Of a DNA stretch of 64,000 bases, positions 33,501-41,521 are shown one piece after another. The notes beneath the pieces were generated by a model that worked only from the letters and a program-made list of their open reading frames with translations, did not search any database and was not told the origin of the DNA. Position numbers and translations under genes: made by a program. How positions within the stretch are numbered: position 1 is the stretch's first letter; each line of letters begins with the position of its first letter. The stretch is taken from positions 5,377,501-5,441,500 of the forward strand of contig NZ_CP077089.1 of NCBI RefSeq assembly GCF_014268445.2, written 5' to 3'. Origin of the DNA: Pseudomonas tensinigenes. Its GTDB lineage: Bacteria > Pseudomonadota > Gammaproteobacteria > Pseudomonadales > Pseudomonadaceae.

Positions 33501-34622
33501 AACGACCGTGACCTGGCTGCTCAGTGGATGCTGAACCGTTTCGTTGTTGACGAATCGATGCTGGAGCGCCAGATCCAGCCATGCCCCACCGTCGCCGGCG
33601 ACCGGGCGCATCAACACGTCGTAAACCGCATGCACCCTCAGCGGCGCCACAGTCTGGCCACTTATCTTGCCCGTCAGCAAAACCCCCAGCTTGCCCTTGG
33701 GATCCAGATAATCGCGGCGCTCACTCGCAATCAACCGGGTGCCCGGCAAAAGGTTGGTCTGGTATTCCGAACTGTGCAGGAGCAGCGGCGCCGACCATTG
33801 GCCGTTCTGGGTCATGAACGCCAGATTGATGTCCAGTTTGTAGGGAATATCGACTGAGCCAACTTTCGCTGCGACCTTCACACGCCATTGCGCCCAGACC
33901 AGACATAACCGGCCATTCCAGACCACCGGGCGAATATCCAGCACCTCGTCGGCAACGGGGATTTCCACGGCTTGCCATTCACTCCAGGCCGCTGGATTGA
34001 CCGCCACACTCTGGCTGCCCAGTTCAATCTCGGCCTTGCGCCAGAAGTACTGGAAGGGCTGCACCCGCTGTCGCCCGACAAAGTAATAATTGGCGCGGGC
34101 AGGTGTCATGCTGTCCATGTAGCAACTGATCACATCCAGATCGCAGGTTTGTTCGAAGGTCTGCAGGTAGTCCTGCAGCGCCGACTGCACGGAATCGTTG
34201 CTCAAGCGTGCCTGATTGAGATTGTTTTCAAGGGACCTGAACAGACTGGTCTTGCGCAGGCGTACAAAGGGATTGATGAAGTTTTCCGGGTAACACGAAA
34301 TCAGCTGCACGGCGGCCCAGTCGGGATAGTTGCTGTACAGCTCCCATTCGAGCAGATGCCGATTGTCGAACGCTTGCTTCTCAAAGCCGGGTTCCAGCTT
34401 GCGATACACCGCATGAATGTACTGCTGTGCACAACTGGTCGCTTCGGCTACCCACGAACTGCGCACCTGGTAGGTGTCCAGTGGATCGATGCGCAGCAGT
34501 TCGAACAGATCGGCCGCCGTTTTCAAGAACGGATATTTCGCATTGGCCACCTGGCCAATGCAGTATTCGAGCAGTGCCGCGCGACGTTTTTCCAGCAGCC
34601 CGCCAATGTTACTCAATGCCAT
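30528..34622 (-). CDS. TccB-like toxin complex subunit (C-terminal half of TcA)
   Basis: 1364 residues starting at ATG 34622 (AAGGAG upstream). It matches the second half of a TcA toxin such as TcdA: LLEKRRAALLEYCIGQV at the start, a neuraminidase-like region (YYFVGRQRVQPFQYFWRKAE, about residue 180 on), a long coiled coil for the channel (about 860-930, EQEELQQSHLVELGSYVET), and the C-terminal TcB-binding region (YLKKRASNAELFGWMLGQLK from about 1055, then GPYEDVRATLLQISS and PFECTGVISGWRLSVP). TcA pentamers form the injection channel that delivers the TccC cargo. Split TcA chains (TccA plus TccB) are known in Photorhabdus. It is preceded by the TccA-like gene (54-base gap) and overlaps the Ig-module gene. 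Confidence 0.93.
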   Translation of the reverse strand: MALSNIGGLLEKRRAALLEYCIGQVANAKYPFLKTAADLFELLRIDPLDTYQVRSSWVAEATSCAQQYIHAVYRKLEPGFEKQAFDNRHLLEWELYSNYPDWAAVQLISCYPENFINPFVRLRKTSLFRSLENNLNQARLSNDSVQSALQDYLQTFEQTCDLDVISCYMDSMTPARANYYFVGRQRVQPFQYFWRKAEIELGSQSVAVNPAAWSEWQAVEIPVADEVLDIRPVVWNGRLCLVWAQWRVKVAAKVGSVDIPYKLDINLAFMTQNGQWSAPLLLHSSEYQTNLLPGTRLIASERRDYLDPKGKLGVLLTGKISGQTVAPLRVHAVYDVLMRPVAGDGGAWLDLALQHRFVNNETVQHPLSSQVTVVPRVLTAGSLTPHMDLQVMALRVGDEDMITVQGYCRPTGLASAMVKIKLWLVGASGEDPKPLEQELDQAGGWVTESLVSSRKEGTWPNPTTFALAGPTAYTGDKRFDLTIVDLKDFVPPTLRKNTVDAAQFLSFNQSDLQLKFVRLNSLFGPELVQRSNGSVDAVLDWNTQFIAEPSPTGVPFVEPNGAFNGANGLFFWELFFHLPHLMATRLRDEERFREAQNWLHYVFDPQATADPPGHPDYPNPRPAYWRCRPLDIVRTPGDPGCEVQNPTDPDAIGYAAPAHMQILAFTDYVKNLMSWGDWYYRQLTRDSLVAAKLCYVQAGFLMGKAPTANTATRWQTTKVADLLEQSTVRPRLEAFEKTLNFSLADYPVASDTPPMLGLLACGPFEIPINQSLLDLYAAPELRMHNLRHNLTIEGRPMDLALFSPPTDPNQLLRDLATAGVAGPRPMGGRMVVNAFRWRVTFEVALRAVQALQDYGSQVLNLLERRDRAEQEELQQSHLVELGSYVETVQDQSIAQLEANVTALQQSRTMAQERADAYAARYNENVSAIEYQVMSSLKQSKTSALQARVVRTAGGVIGALPKIFGTSNGGFKPEHVFDAAAFGMEVASSLLQIDADSQATTEGYRRRRGEWALQRNQAIAEVRALDEQIVAQNHAVAAARSSLAQTLRANSQALTFYNYLKKRASNAELFGWMLGQLKALHYQAYDAVISLCLSAQASLAAETGDYDTQIPLPQVWLDHRHGLTAGEQLRGYLLRLEREYLQRHERRLELVKTISLRQLFDDEVEPQVGIANWADALQQLTDTGVLEFKLTQLLFDRDHPGHFCRQISSVEVDLPVLTGPYEDVRATLLQISSMTATRPTTQSVQYLHNPGGVAPLDVVINLRSAQQIALSVGIADNGLTNMKPDEGLLRPFECTGVISGWRLSVPWSDKRLQAAMLASLTDLIVRIHYTAKAGEPTFVQKVVDLVTQAENARLNKQAKGASDHA

Positions 34623-34676
34623 GATCCTGCTCCTTGGGATATGCTCCGGGGACAACCGTTAGCCAGGCGATACCGC

Positions 34677-37600
34677 TTACTCCGGTATCGCCTCACCCGC
34701 GAAGGTGATGGCATTGATGAACCTGCTTTCGCTATCGCCAGACTGACTCCGAACACTGAAAACGAAGGTGCCTCCGGTTTTGCTGGACACAAAAACCCGC
34801 GTGAGTCCCTGTTGATCGGTGAACCCCTGACGGGGCCTGATAGTCGCGGTATCCACTTTTTTCGGAGGTACAGTCTCCCAGTACCAATCCACCAACGAGT
34901 CGTACGCGCGGTTGCCGTAGAAGTCTTCCAGCAACGCGTAGAGTTCGACTTCCTGGCCTTCCGGCACGACTCCCAAGGGCGTTGGTGACAGTTCTGCCAA
35001 CGGAAAAGTCAGCGTTTTGCGGTCGAAGGTGATGTCGATAGATGTGGCGTAGCGCGGCTCAAACAGATCCAGCCAATACATGGGCGTATCGGTGCCCATG
35101 ACCTTGCCCGGGGTATAGATGACCAAAAGCGTTCCATTTGTGTCGGTCGCACCTGTTTTAATGCTGCCCAGGGAGGCTCGCCAGTGAACCTTGATGCCGC
35201 TCAGCGGCTGACCTTGCGCGTTTTTCACGGTCACCCGATACGTGGCTAGCTCACCTGGCTTGTTGGCCACGACATCGCTGTCATCCACCACGTCACAGGT
35301 AATTGAGACCAACTCGTTGAGGTCGCTTGCCACGTGCGCCACTGGCGCCCGCTCACTGGTCGCGCCCAGCAGAGCAAGTTCGGCGGCCTTGGCATAAGCT
35401 GTCTTGTCGATGGTTTCGGGCAGACTGCCGATCAGGAAAATCGTCAATGCATCCATGCCGGTCTCGATGGACAGCTCCCGGACGCGCATCAACAGATCGA
35501 GTTGGCTGAGGTTTTTCAACACCTTGAGGTTGGTGGGATCGATACGGTCGACACACTCGCGGACTTCCTGCACGCTCCAGCCAAAAAAATTGGCCAGCCT
35601 GATGGCGGCGGCCTGTTGCACCAGCCTCATTGCATCCCCCGTGAGATCCGACAGATCGTTGACCTGACGCAGATTGTCCAACAGTTTCTGCGACGGTTGT
35701 TCACTCAGGGCAAAGGCACGGGTCAGTGTCGTCAAGTAATACAGTGTGCGTATCGTCAATTCGTGCCTGTTGCTCTGACCGAGCCAGGCTTCGTGACCGT
35801 AATCCAGATATTCGTGCAACAGCGCGGCGCTCAACCCCAGCGTCGACACCACTTCACTGCGCCAGCGCACCTGCGCCAGCAGATCGAGCAGCACATCGGC
35901 ATTGCGGTGCTGTTTTCGGCTTGCCCCCTCTGATTCCACAGGGGTTTGCTCAAGCACTTGTTGCAGCAATTGATGAACCGTGGTGTTTGACCAGCTCAGG
36001 ATCGGTAGTACCTGCTCCACACCGACACCGGCATACACGGCCAGCGTCTCTTTGACCAACGATGCCTGAGCATCGCGCGCCTGCAGAACCACACCGGTCA
36101 TGATGTCGATAAGGGTTAGGCGCAATGGCTCCTCGACCACCCCCAAGGCACTGTCGACCGCCCAGGCAATTTTTCCGCGGACATCGTCCAGGTATTGCTC
36201 GGATGTCCCCCACTGGGGCAATACCAGACCGTAGGCGTCGACAATAGGAACCAGGCCATCGGCGCGGCTCACCAGGAATTCGAGCCAGTCGGCGACCCCT
36301 GCAGACGGCACGCCGGCCATCAGAAACACACCGTTGGACAACAATGCGGTCGGCAGCAAATTGCGCAGTTGTTCGAAAAGTTGCTGATCCTGCTCGGACG
36401 GTTGCTCCGCCGCCAGCGGTTCGACCGCATGCTGCAATACCCACAACACTGGCAGATCGCTTTGCGCGCACCACTGCACGCAACTGTGCATGGCTTCGAT
36501 CAGTTCCAGTACATCTGGCGGCCCCTCTGCAACGGTGTGGATACGAGGGATACCCGCCAAGCCATCAACCCACTCGATCCCACCCAGCACCGACAGCATC
36601 AGCACACCTTCGACGGGGGTGATGTTCAACAGTCGGGGCAGTCGAACCAGGCGGTAAAAACTCGAGATGATCGCCGGGCTGCGCGTCAGTGTGTCGGTCA
36701 ATTCATGTGCCCTGGCCACCGTGGTTGCCAGAACGTAATAAGTCTGCGGGTCAATCGCCAGGCCACGGCACAACTGGCTGATCGTCAGATCAACCTCGCC
36801 CGGCGCCGGCATCACTGGAAACGTAAGGTTGTCGAGCCGCAAGGGCTCGCGGTAATCCGTTCGATCATTGAAGATCTGGTCGAACAGCGAGAGTGCCTCG
36901 CCACGGCCGTAGATCGACAGCTCTGCGATGAACCCGGCAAAGTCCGCCGCAGTGCATTCGTAACGCTCACGCAGGGTCTGAAAAAGACCCAGGGCATGCA
37001 CGACGCCGCTGGATATGTCCATCTCTGACGCAGCGGCGGGGTCCGAAGGATTACCGTGTTCTACTGCCCGGATCGCAGCCACCAGCAGTGCATCGACCTG
37101 ATCGAACGGCAAACCGGTCCAGTTGGCCAGACGGACCATTTGGTTTATCCGGTCATAGCGGTTGAAGCCCAGTTCCTTGTCGGGGTCTGCCGTCAGTCGA
37201 TGGCGAAATTGTGACTCGTCGTCGATCCGCACGGCGGGGGCGGTGTTGTTGTTGATGTACACCGACCCCGACCGTTCACTCTCGGGTTTCTCGGGTATCT
37301 CGGGTATCTCGGGTGTCTCGGGTGTCTCGGGTGTCTCATCCGGGTATTTCACATTGGCTGAGCGCACCGGGGCAGCATCGCGAATCGACAGCAAAGCTTC
37401 GATCTGCGTGCTGCTCAACTTGGTTCGCTCGCCTAGAAACTCCACCTGACTAAGGTTCTGGTAACTATCAAGGTCATTGGTACCGAAGTGGCGGTCGAAA
37501 AACTCTTTACGCTGGTCATAGCTCTCGCGGGCTTCCGTCAGCAATTGCCGCTGATAGGGACCGAGGCGCGTAGCATGAGCGAAGCCGGGACCGGTATTGG

Positions 37601-38372
37601 TTCCCCGGGCATCGGGTTGTAAAAAATAGGGGTAGGCCAGATCGACACGGTGCTCGAAGTCCCCCACCGACAGGTCATGGGACTGCGCGATAGCATCAAT
37701 CGTGACCCAATGCTGGTAATACGGCAGACCGTTGGGGTAGCGGGCCTCGATCAATGCGTCTTCAGTCGACTGTCCTGGCTTGGGCTTGTTCGCCGCGATG
37801 AACTGCTCCAATACCGCGACGATGATGTCGACCGACGATACCGACTGATAGACCGCATTGACGTCGACCTCCAGCGCGAGCAAATCCGTGCGGCGGTTGT
37901 GCAACTGATATTGTTCTTCCTGGTTTTCGGGCTTGATACGGTCACGAATCCAGCGCAGCAAATCGATCAGATACGCTATGGGCGAAACAAGGGACTCCAG
38001 TGCATCCGGTGGACACAGTGCAGCAAAGTCGGTACCGATCAGGACTTGATAAGTGGGGCCGTCAACCATGGATAACAAACCGCTGGAGCTGCGTGTTGTC
38101 GCGTTCCGATCCCCCGTCAGGGTTTGCTCGATAAACTGACGACGCAGATACGTGGCCATGCTGTTGGCCCCGCGCAAAAACCGCCGGGCGTCATCCGGGC
38201 TGAGCCGCTGCTCCCTGACCAGACCCTGAACGCCCTTTTCCACCAAGGGAAAAATCGATCCCCCTTGTTCAAGATACGTCTTGAGATTGTCCAGCCCGAG
38301 GTTTTGTGCGTGTTGTTCGTCACCAAACAATTGATCGAACATTTGCAAAGCGGGGCGACGCGAATCAGCCAT
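34677..38372 (-). CDS. TccA-like toxin complex subunit (N-terminal half of TcA) with Ig tail
   Basis: 1231 residues from the ATG at 38372 (AAGGAA upstream). The first thousand residues match the VRP1/SpvA-like alpha-helical shell of TcA (SPIAYLIDLLRWIRDR, NGLPYYQHWVTIDAI and YPYFLQPDARGTN). An acidic Pro-Glu-Thr/Ile repeat, coded by a 9-bp microsatellite, interrupts the shell at about residues 346-363. The C-terminal 210 residues (about 1017-1231) are two Big_1-type Ig domains (GQPLSGIKVHWRASLGSIKTG and AYDSLVDWYWETVPP), comparable to the receptor-binding Ig domains of TcA. First gene of the TcA operon, with a lux-box-like site about 100 bases upstream. Confidence 0.92.
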   Translation of the reverse strand: MADSRRPALQMFDQLFGDEQHAQNLGLDNLKTYLEQGGSIFPLVEKGVQGLVREQRLSPDDARRFLRGANSMATYLRRQFIEQTLTGDRNATTRSSSGLLSMVDGPTYQVLIGTDFAALCPPDALESLVSPIAYLIDLLRWIRDRIKPENQEEQYQLHNRRTDLLALEVDVNAVYQSVSSVDIIVAVLEQFIAANKPKPGQSTEDALIEARYPNGLPYYQHWVTIDAIAQSHDLSVGDFEHRVDLAYPYFLQPDARGTNTGPGFAHATRLGPYQRQLLTEARESYDQRKEFFDRHFGTNDLDSYQNLSQVEFLGERTKLSSTQIEALLSIRDAAPVRSANVKYPDETPETPETPEIPEIPEKPESERSGSVYINNNTAPAVRIDDESQFRHRLTADPDKELGFNRYDRINQMVRLANWTGLPFDQVDALLVAAIRAVEHGNPSDPAAASEMDISSGVVHALGLFQTLRERYECTAADFAGFIAELSIYGRGEALSLFDQIFNDRTDYREPLRLDNLTFPVMPAPGEVDLTISQLCRGLAIDPQTYYVLATTVARAHELTDTLTRSPAIISSFYRLVRLPRLLNITPVEGVLMLSVLGGIEWVDGLAGIPRIHTVAEGPPDVLELIEAMHSCVQWCAQSDLPVLWVLQHAVEPLAAEQPSEQDQQLFEQLRNLLPTALLSNGVFLMAGVPSAGVADWLEFLVSRADGLVPIVDAYGLVLPQWGTSEQYLDDVRGKIAWAVDSALGVVEEPLRLTLIDIMTGVVLQARDAQASLVKETLAVYAGVGVEQVLPILSWSNTTVHQLLQQVLEQTPVESEGASRKQHRNADVLLDLLAQVRWRSEVVSTLGLSAALLHEYLDYGHEAWLGQSNRHELTIRTLYYLTTLTRAFALSEQPSQKLLDNLRQVNDLSDLTGDAMRLVQQAAAIRLANFFGWSVQEVRECVDRIDPTNLKVLKNLSQLDLLMRVRELSIETGMDALTIFLIGSLPETIDKTAYAKAAELALLGATSERAPVAHVASDLNELVSITCDVVDDSDVVANKPGELATYRVTVKNAQGQPLSGIKVHWRASLGSIKTGATDTNGTLLVIYTPGKVMGTDTPMYWLDLFEPRYATSIDITFDRKTLTFPLAELSPTPLGVVPEGQEVELYALLEDFYGNRAYDSLVDWYWETVPPKKVDTATIRPRQGFTDQQGLTRVFVSSKTGGTFVFSVRSQSGDSESRFINAITFAGEAIPE
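37282..37335. repeat. 9-bp microsatellite in the TccA-like gene
   Basis: Six head-to-tail copies of TCGGGTRTC (the first reads TCGGGTTTC) encode alternating PET/PEI/PEK tripeptides on the minus strand. Unit length is a multiple of 3, so copy-number changes keep the reading frame. Confidence 0.9.
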
Positions 38373-38473
38373 GATCAGGTTCCTTGAGGCGAAAGCCGGC
38401 CGGAGCAACCCGGCGTTTCCACCAGGCTGCACACTCAGTGATTAAGATTTGGCGCTTCGACGGGTCGAGTGTC

Positions 38474-38493
38474 TACTGTCAGATCTGACAGGT
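38474..38493 (-). promoter_or_regulatory. Lux-box-like dyad upstream of the TcA operon
   Basis: TACTGTCA-GATC-TGACAGGT; the inner 16 bases CTGTCAGATCTGACAG (38476-38491) are a perfect palindrome with the CT-N12-AG layout. It lies about 100 bases before the TccA-like start on the minus strand. Three other copies precede the other Tc-locus units. Confidence 0.7.
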
Positions 38494-38519
38494 TTTACAA
38501 CCATTCGTCGGGTATGCGT

Positions 38520-41189
38520 TCAAGAACCGTCCACCGACGGATTTGCGCGCTCGACCTCGAAGCGCGCGCTCACGACCCAGTCGGATATCGTCTCGTCGCC
38601 CTTCTCATCCGTGAGGCTCTGCCTGAATCGGTACCAGTTGCCGGATTCCGGCAATGGTTGCGTCGCCTCCCCATGCCATGTGTCACCGGCAATGGGCAAC
38701 GGCCCCGTCCACTGCACATCCGGGTTGTACCAACTCACCACTGTCCCAACGCCCTTGCGCCCGCGGCCGGCAAACTGCAGCGGATGACTGACCCAGCGGC
38801 CCGCCGCCGGGGCGTCGAGGGTGGGCAGAAAAGTGCCCAGCATGATCGGGCGCAGTGCCTCGACGGAGGCGAACTCCTCCAGCGACGCTACCGCCTCAAG
38901 CACGTAAGGCCCGCCGGCAAGGGAACTGAAGTCCTGCGTCACTGACCAGGTGCGATCTTCCTGCACGATGGCGCTGGACTGCAGCGAGTGCGTGGCGTCG
39001 GCCAGCGTCACCGTGACCGTGTCGCCAGGCACACCGAAACCAGACACCACCGTGCGTCTGCCGACTGGGTCATCCTCGGTCGGGGTTTCGATCAGCGGTG
39101 CAGCCGGGACGACGTCATATTGCCGCGCTTCGCCGAGGTCCGACTCTTGCCGCTGGTCGTTTCCATCGACGAACGTTTGCCGCGCACGAATGATTGTGTG
39201 CCCCACCGGCAACGTCACCTCACCTTCCCAATCGCCCTTGGCGTTCACCAGGATGTTGCTGAGCAGAGGCTCGCTGACCCCTTCCAGAAAGACCTCGACC
39301 CGCCCGTTCGCCATGCCGCTGCCGGCGATTTTTGCGGTACGTGGCAGCTTCCCGTTTTCCGTCGGCTGGGTGATCTGCGGCGGCAACAACACCACATCGA
39401 AATAGCAATGTTCACTGCGCTCGGACGGCCGTTCGTCAAGGATTTGCTGTGCATCGATGGTGTACCTGCGGAATTCCAGACCGGCGAGATCGATCGACCA
39501 CGGGCCGTCTGCATCCAGTGTTTTTTTGGGCCCCAGCAGGCTTTGGAACTGGGCATCCCGCAGCTGCATCACCGCACCCTGCATACCGTTGTCGCCCTCG
39601 ACCGTGACATCACGGCCCACCTTGCTGGTCGGGTCCGGATAGGTGATCCGCGGCTGGGACATGGGCCGTCTGACGGTGAAGGTGGCGCTCGCCGGTAACG
39701 AGGTCTGCTCCGCGGCAAACTGGGTCACGGTGACGGTATGCTCAACCCCCGTCGCGAACGGCTTGTCGCGGCGGAATGTCCACTTGTCATTGCTGACAGT
39801 GGCCGGGTGCACCACACCGACCTCGTCGCTGTACTGGAGGCTGACCACCGCGCCCGGCCAGCAAGTGCCGCTGAGCCTGGGTGAAAGTCCATCTTCGAGC
39901 GGGTCGTCAAGACCGGGAGCCAGTGGCGGAATGTTTACATCAAGATAAACCCAATCGGTTTCCTGCCCGTCTCCCGCCTGTTTGATGCGAACCCGACGGT
40001 TGAAGGTCGGGCCCCATACTTGCGTGGCCTGACTAGTCCATTTCCCGGTGGTGGTCAGCGGGCGATGGGGCGCCACCTCTTCATCCATGTCGATCTTCCA
40101 CAGCCACACGGTCGCGCGGGCATTGCCCAGGCCGCTGAAGGTCGGCTGATACTCCAGTGTGTGAGCCAACTCGCTGACATTCGGCAACTTGTTTTCGACC
40201 GTGAAAGGAAAAGGCAGTGACTCGATCCAGCCGCTGGCACCGTCGCCCACTTTTTGCACGATTTGCAGGTTGTAGGTGCCGTATGGCCAGTCCGTCGCGG
40301 TGGTTGCCCATTGGCCCCCGGTTGCCACAACCTCCCCTGGCGGCGTGACCGCATAACCGGGCGCGGTGATCACCACCGTTGCGCCGGCGTGGGCGGAGCC
40401 TGAGAACTTGATGGAATTGTCGATGACCTCGACGGTGAGACCGGTGAAAGTGTCAGGGCGGACTTTGAAAGGTACCAGGCTCTGACGCCCCGAAGACTCC
40501 AAACCATTTACGGCTTCAGCCACGATGCCCCAATGACCCGGTTCGAAATTGATCGGTTGCAATGCCCATGAACGACTGCCGAGCCCGACTTGACCGATAG
40601 GGTCGCGTCCCGTATCAAAATAAACTTTGACCACAACGCCATTGACCAATGAGTCCGCAGACATATTGCCCCGCACCGACACATTGCGTGGGTAGGTCTC
40701 GCCCGCCCGGGGAAATGTGATTGCAGGACGCCCGAGGAAAAGTTTGATACTAAATGTCCGGTCCGCACTATCGATTGGGGGTTTTTCAGTCTGCATGACC
40801 CGAGCATAGATACGATGCGTCCCCTCTTGCAGGTTCAGTTTTACGGTACTCCAGGCGACAACGGGTGGCCCCCCGGGATTTTCAGGGTCAGGTAAAGGAA
40901 AAGGAACTGTTGTTCCCACTGCAAGTAAAGTGCTGGAGCCATCAGTGTTGCGTCGAAAAACACTGACCACGGCGAACATCAAAATTGCACTGACAAGCCC
41001 TCCGATGATCACCCCTTGAGTTGCCAGGGCCTCTCCTTGGCTAGGTGCGGTGACTCGAACAAAAAGAGAGTCCGCAGCAGCGATTTCACTTACCTGCGGA
41101 TTTTGTTCGTCTTGAAGCGCTTGCGAGACATTGTCCACAGGAAGGCCAGCACTCTCTGAGACACCTTCCAAACTCCCTTTATCTGACAT
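38520..41189 (-). CDS. Ig-domain repeat protein with N-terminal membrane anchor (copy A)
   Basis: 889 residues from the ATG at 41189 (AGGAGT upstream). It has a 55-residue polar N-terminus, one hydrophobic segment at about 58-78 (GVIIGGLVSAILMFAVVSVF), then a chain of about eight Ig-like beta domains, each with a G-x-G/A-x-V strand and a W-x(n)-P-x-G-x-Y turn (for example FSGSAHAGATVVITAPG and IAGSGMANGRVEVFLEG). Residues from about 249 to 880 are nearly identical to copy B (41465-44788). No enzyme motif is visible. The membrane segment suggests anchoring with the Ig chain exposed, but topology is inferred. Its own lux-box-like site lies about 70 bases upstream, so it shares control with the toxin. 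Confidence 0.82.
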   Translation of the reverse strand: MSDKGSLEGVSESAGLPVDNVSQALQDEQNPQVSEIAAADSLFVRVTAPSQGEALATQGVIIGGLVSAILMFAVVSVFRRNTDGSSTLLAVGTTVPFPLPDPENPGGPPVVAWSTVKLNLQEGTHRIYARVMQTEKPPIDSADRTFSIKLFLGRPAITFPRAGETYPRNVSVRGNMSADSLVNGVVVKVYFDTGRDPIGQVGLGSRSWALQPINFEPGHWGIVAEAVNGLESSGRQSLVPFKVRPDTFTGLTVEVIDNSIKFSGSAHAGATVVITAPGYAVTPPGEVVATGGQWATTATDWPYGTYNLQIVQKVGDGASGWIESLPFPFTVENKLPNVSELAHTLEYQPTFSGLGNARATVWLWKIDMDEEVAPHRPLTTTGKWTSQATQVWGPTFNRRVRIKQAGDGQETDWVYLDVNIPPLAPGLDDPLEDGLSPRLSGTCWPGAVVSLQYSDEVGVVHPATVSNDKWTFRRDKPFATGVEHTVTVTQFAAEQTSLPASATFTVRRPMSQPRITYPDPTSKVGRDVTVEGDNGMQGAVMQLRDAQFQSLLGPKKTLDADGPWSIDLAGLEFRRYTIDAQQILDERPSERSEHCYFDVVLLPPQITQPTENGKLPRTAKIAGSGMANGRVEVFLEGVSEPLLSNILVNAKGDWEGEVTLPVGHTIIRARQTFVDGNDQRQESDLGEARQYDVVPAAPLIETPTEDDPVGRRTVVSGFGVPGDTVTVTLADATHSLQSSAIVQEDRTWSVTQDFSSLAGGPYVLEAVASLEEFASVEALRPIMLGTFLPTLDAPAAGRWVSHPLQFAGRGRKGVGTVVSWYNPDVQWTGPLPIAGDTWHGEATQPLPESGNWYRFRQSLTDEKGDETISDWVVSARFEVERANPSVDGS
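38565..40445. repeat. 1.88-kb direct repeat, copy A
   Basis: Nearly identical to 41555-43435 at a constant offset of 2990 bases. Differences cluster (around 39500-39540 and 39730-39900) while long stretches are unchanged. The repeat ends abruptly on both sides, at codons near FTGLTVEVIDN and ARFEVE. Confidence 0.93.
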
Positions 41190-41260
41190 CACTGACTCCT
41201 GAGCATAAGCAACGTAACGGATGTAAAGCGTTCTTCTACGCCACATTGATGCAGGCGAGC

Positions 41261-41280
41261 ACCTGTAAAACCTGACAGGT
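41261..41280 (-). promoter_or_regulatory. Lux-box-like dyad upstream of Ig gene copy A
   Basis: ACCTGTAA-AACC-TGACAGGT, matching the ACCTGTCA-N4-TGACAGGT consensus at all but one arm position. It lies 72 bases before the copy A start, the same distance as the site before copy B. Confidence 0.7.
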
Positions 41281-41341
41281 TCGACGAATGGTTATTCCGG
41301 GAGACGGTGTGCTTCCTTAGTGCTCAAGGCCATCATCCGAA

Positions 41342-41521
41342 GGCTACAGCGCCTTGCGCCATTGCCTGCACGTCCCTCAGGATCCGCCGGCTTGTGCGCT
41401 TGGCTGACGCCCCGTAACTTGATCCGTGCCGCTGCCAATCAGTGGTCGGGTTTAGTCGCCCGGTTTAAGTACGATGCGTATAAGCGTCATCCAGTCGGAT
41501 ATTCCCTATCCCCGCACTTGA
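41342..41521. repeat. Direct repeat block, first copy
   Basis: About 180 bases beginning TTGCGCCATTGCC and ending in the 3' codons of Ig copy B (GIGNIRLDD region). It repeats at 45015-45199 with about 85-90% identity by eye. It contains the hairpin-forming CGGGTTTAGTCGCCCG. Confidence 0.85.

Noticed and set aside
37282..37335. CRISPR-like short repeats
   Set aside because: The repeats are 9 bases long, have no spacers, and are in frame within a coding gene.
38474..38493. Transposon end or attachment site instead of operator
   Set aside because: No transposase or integrase is nearby, there are no target duplications, and all four copies sit at promoter distance from a gene start.
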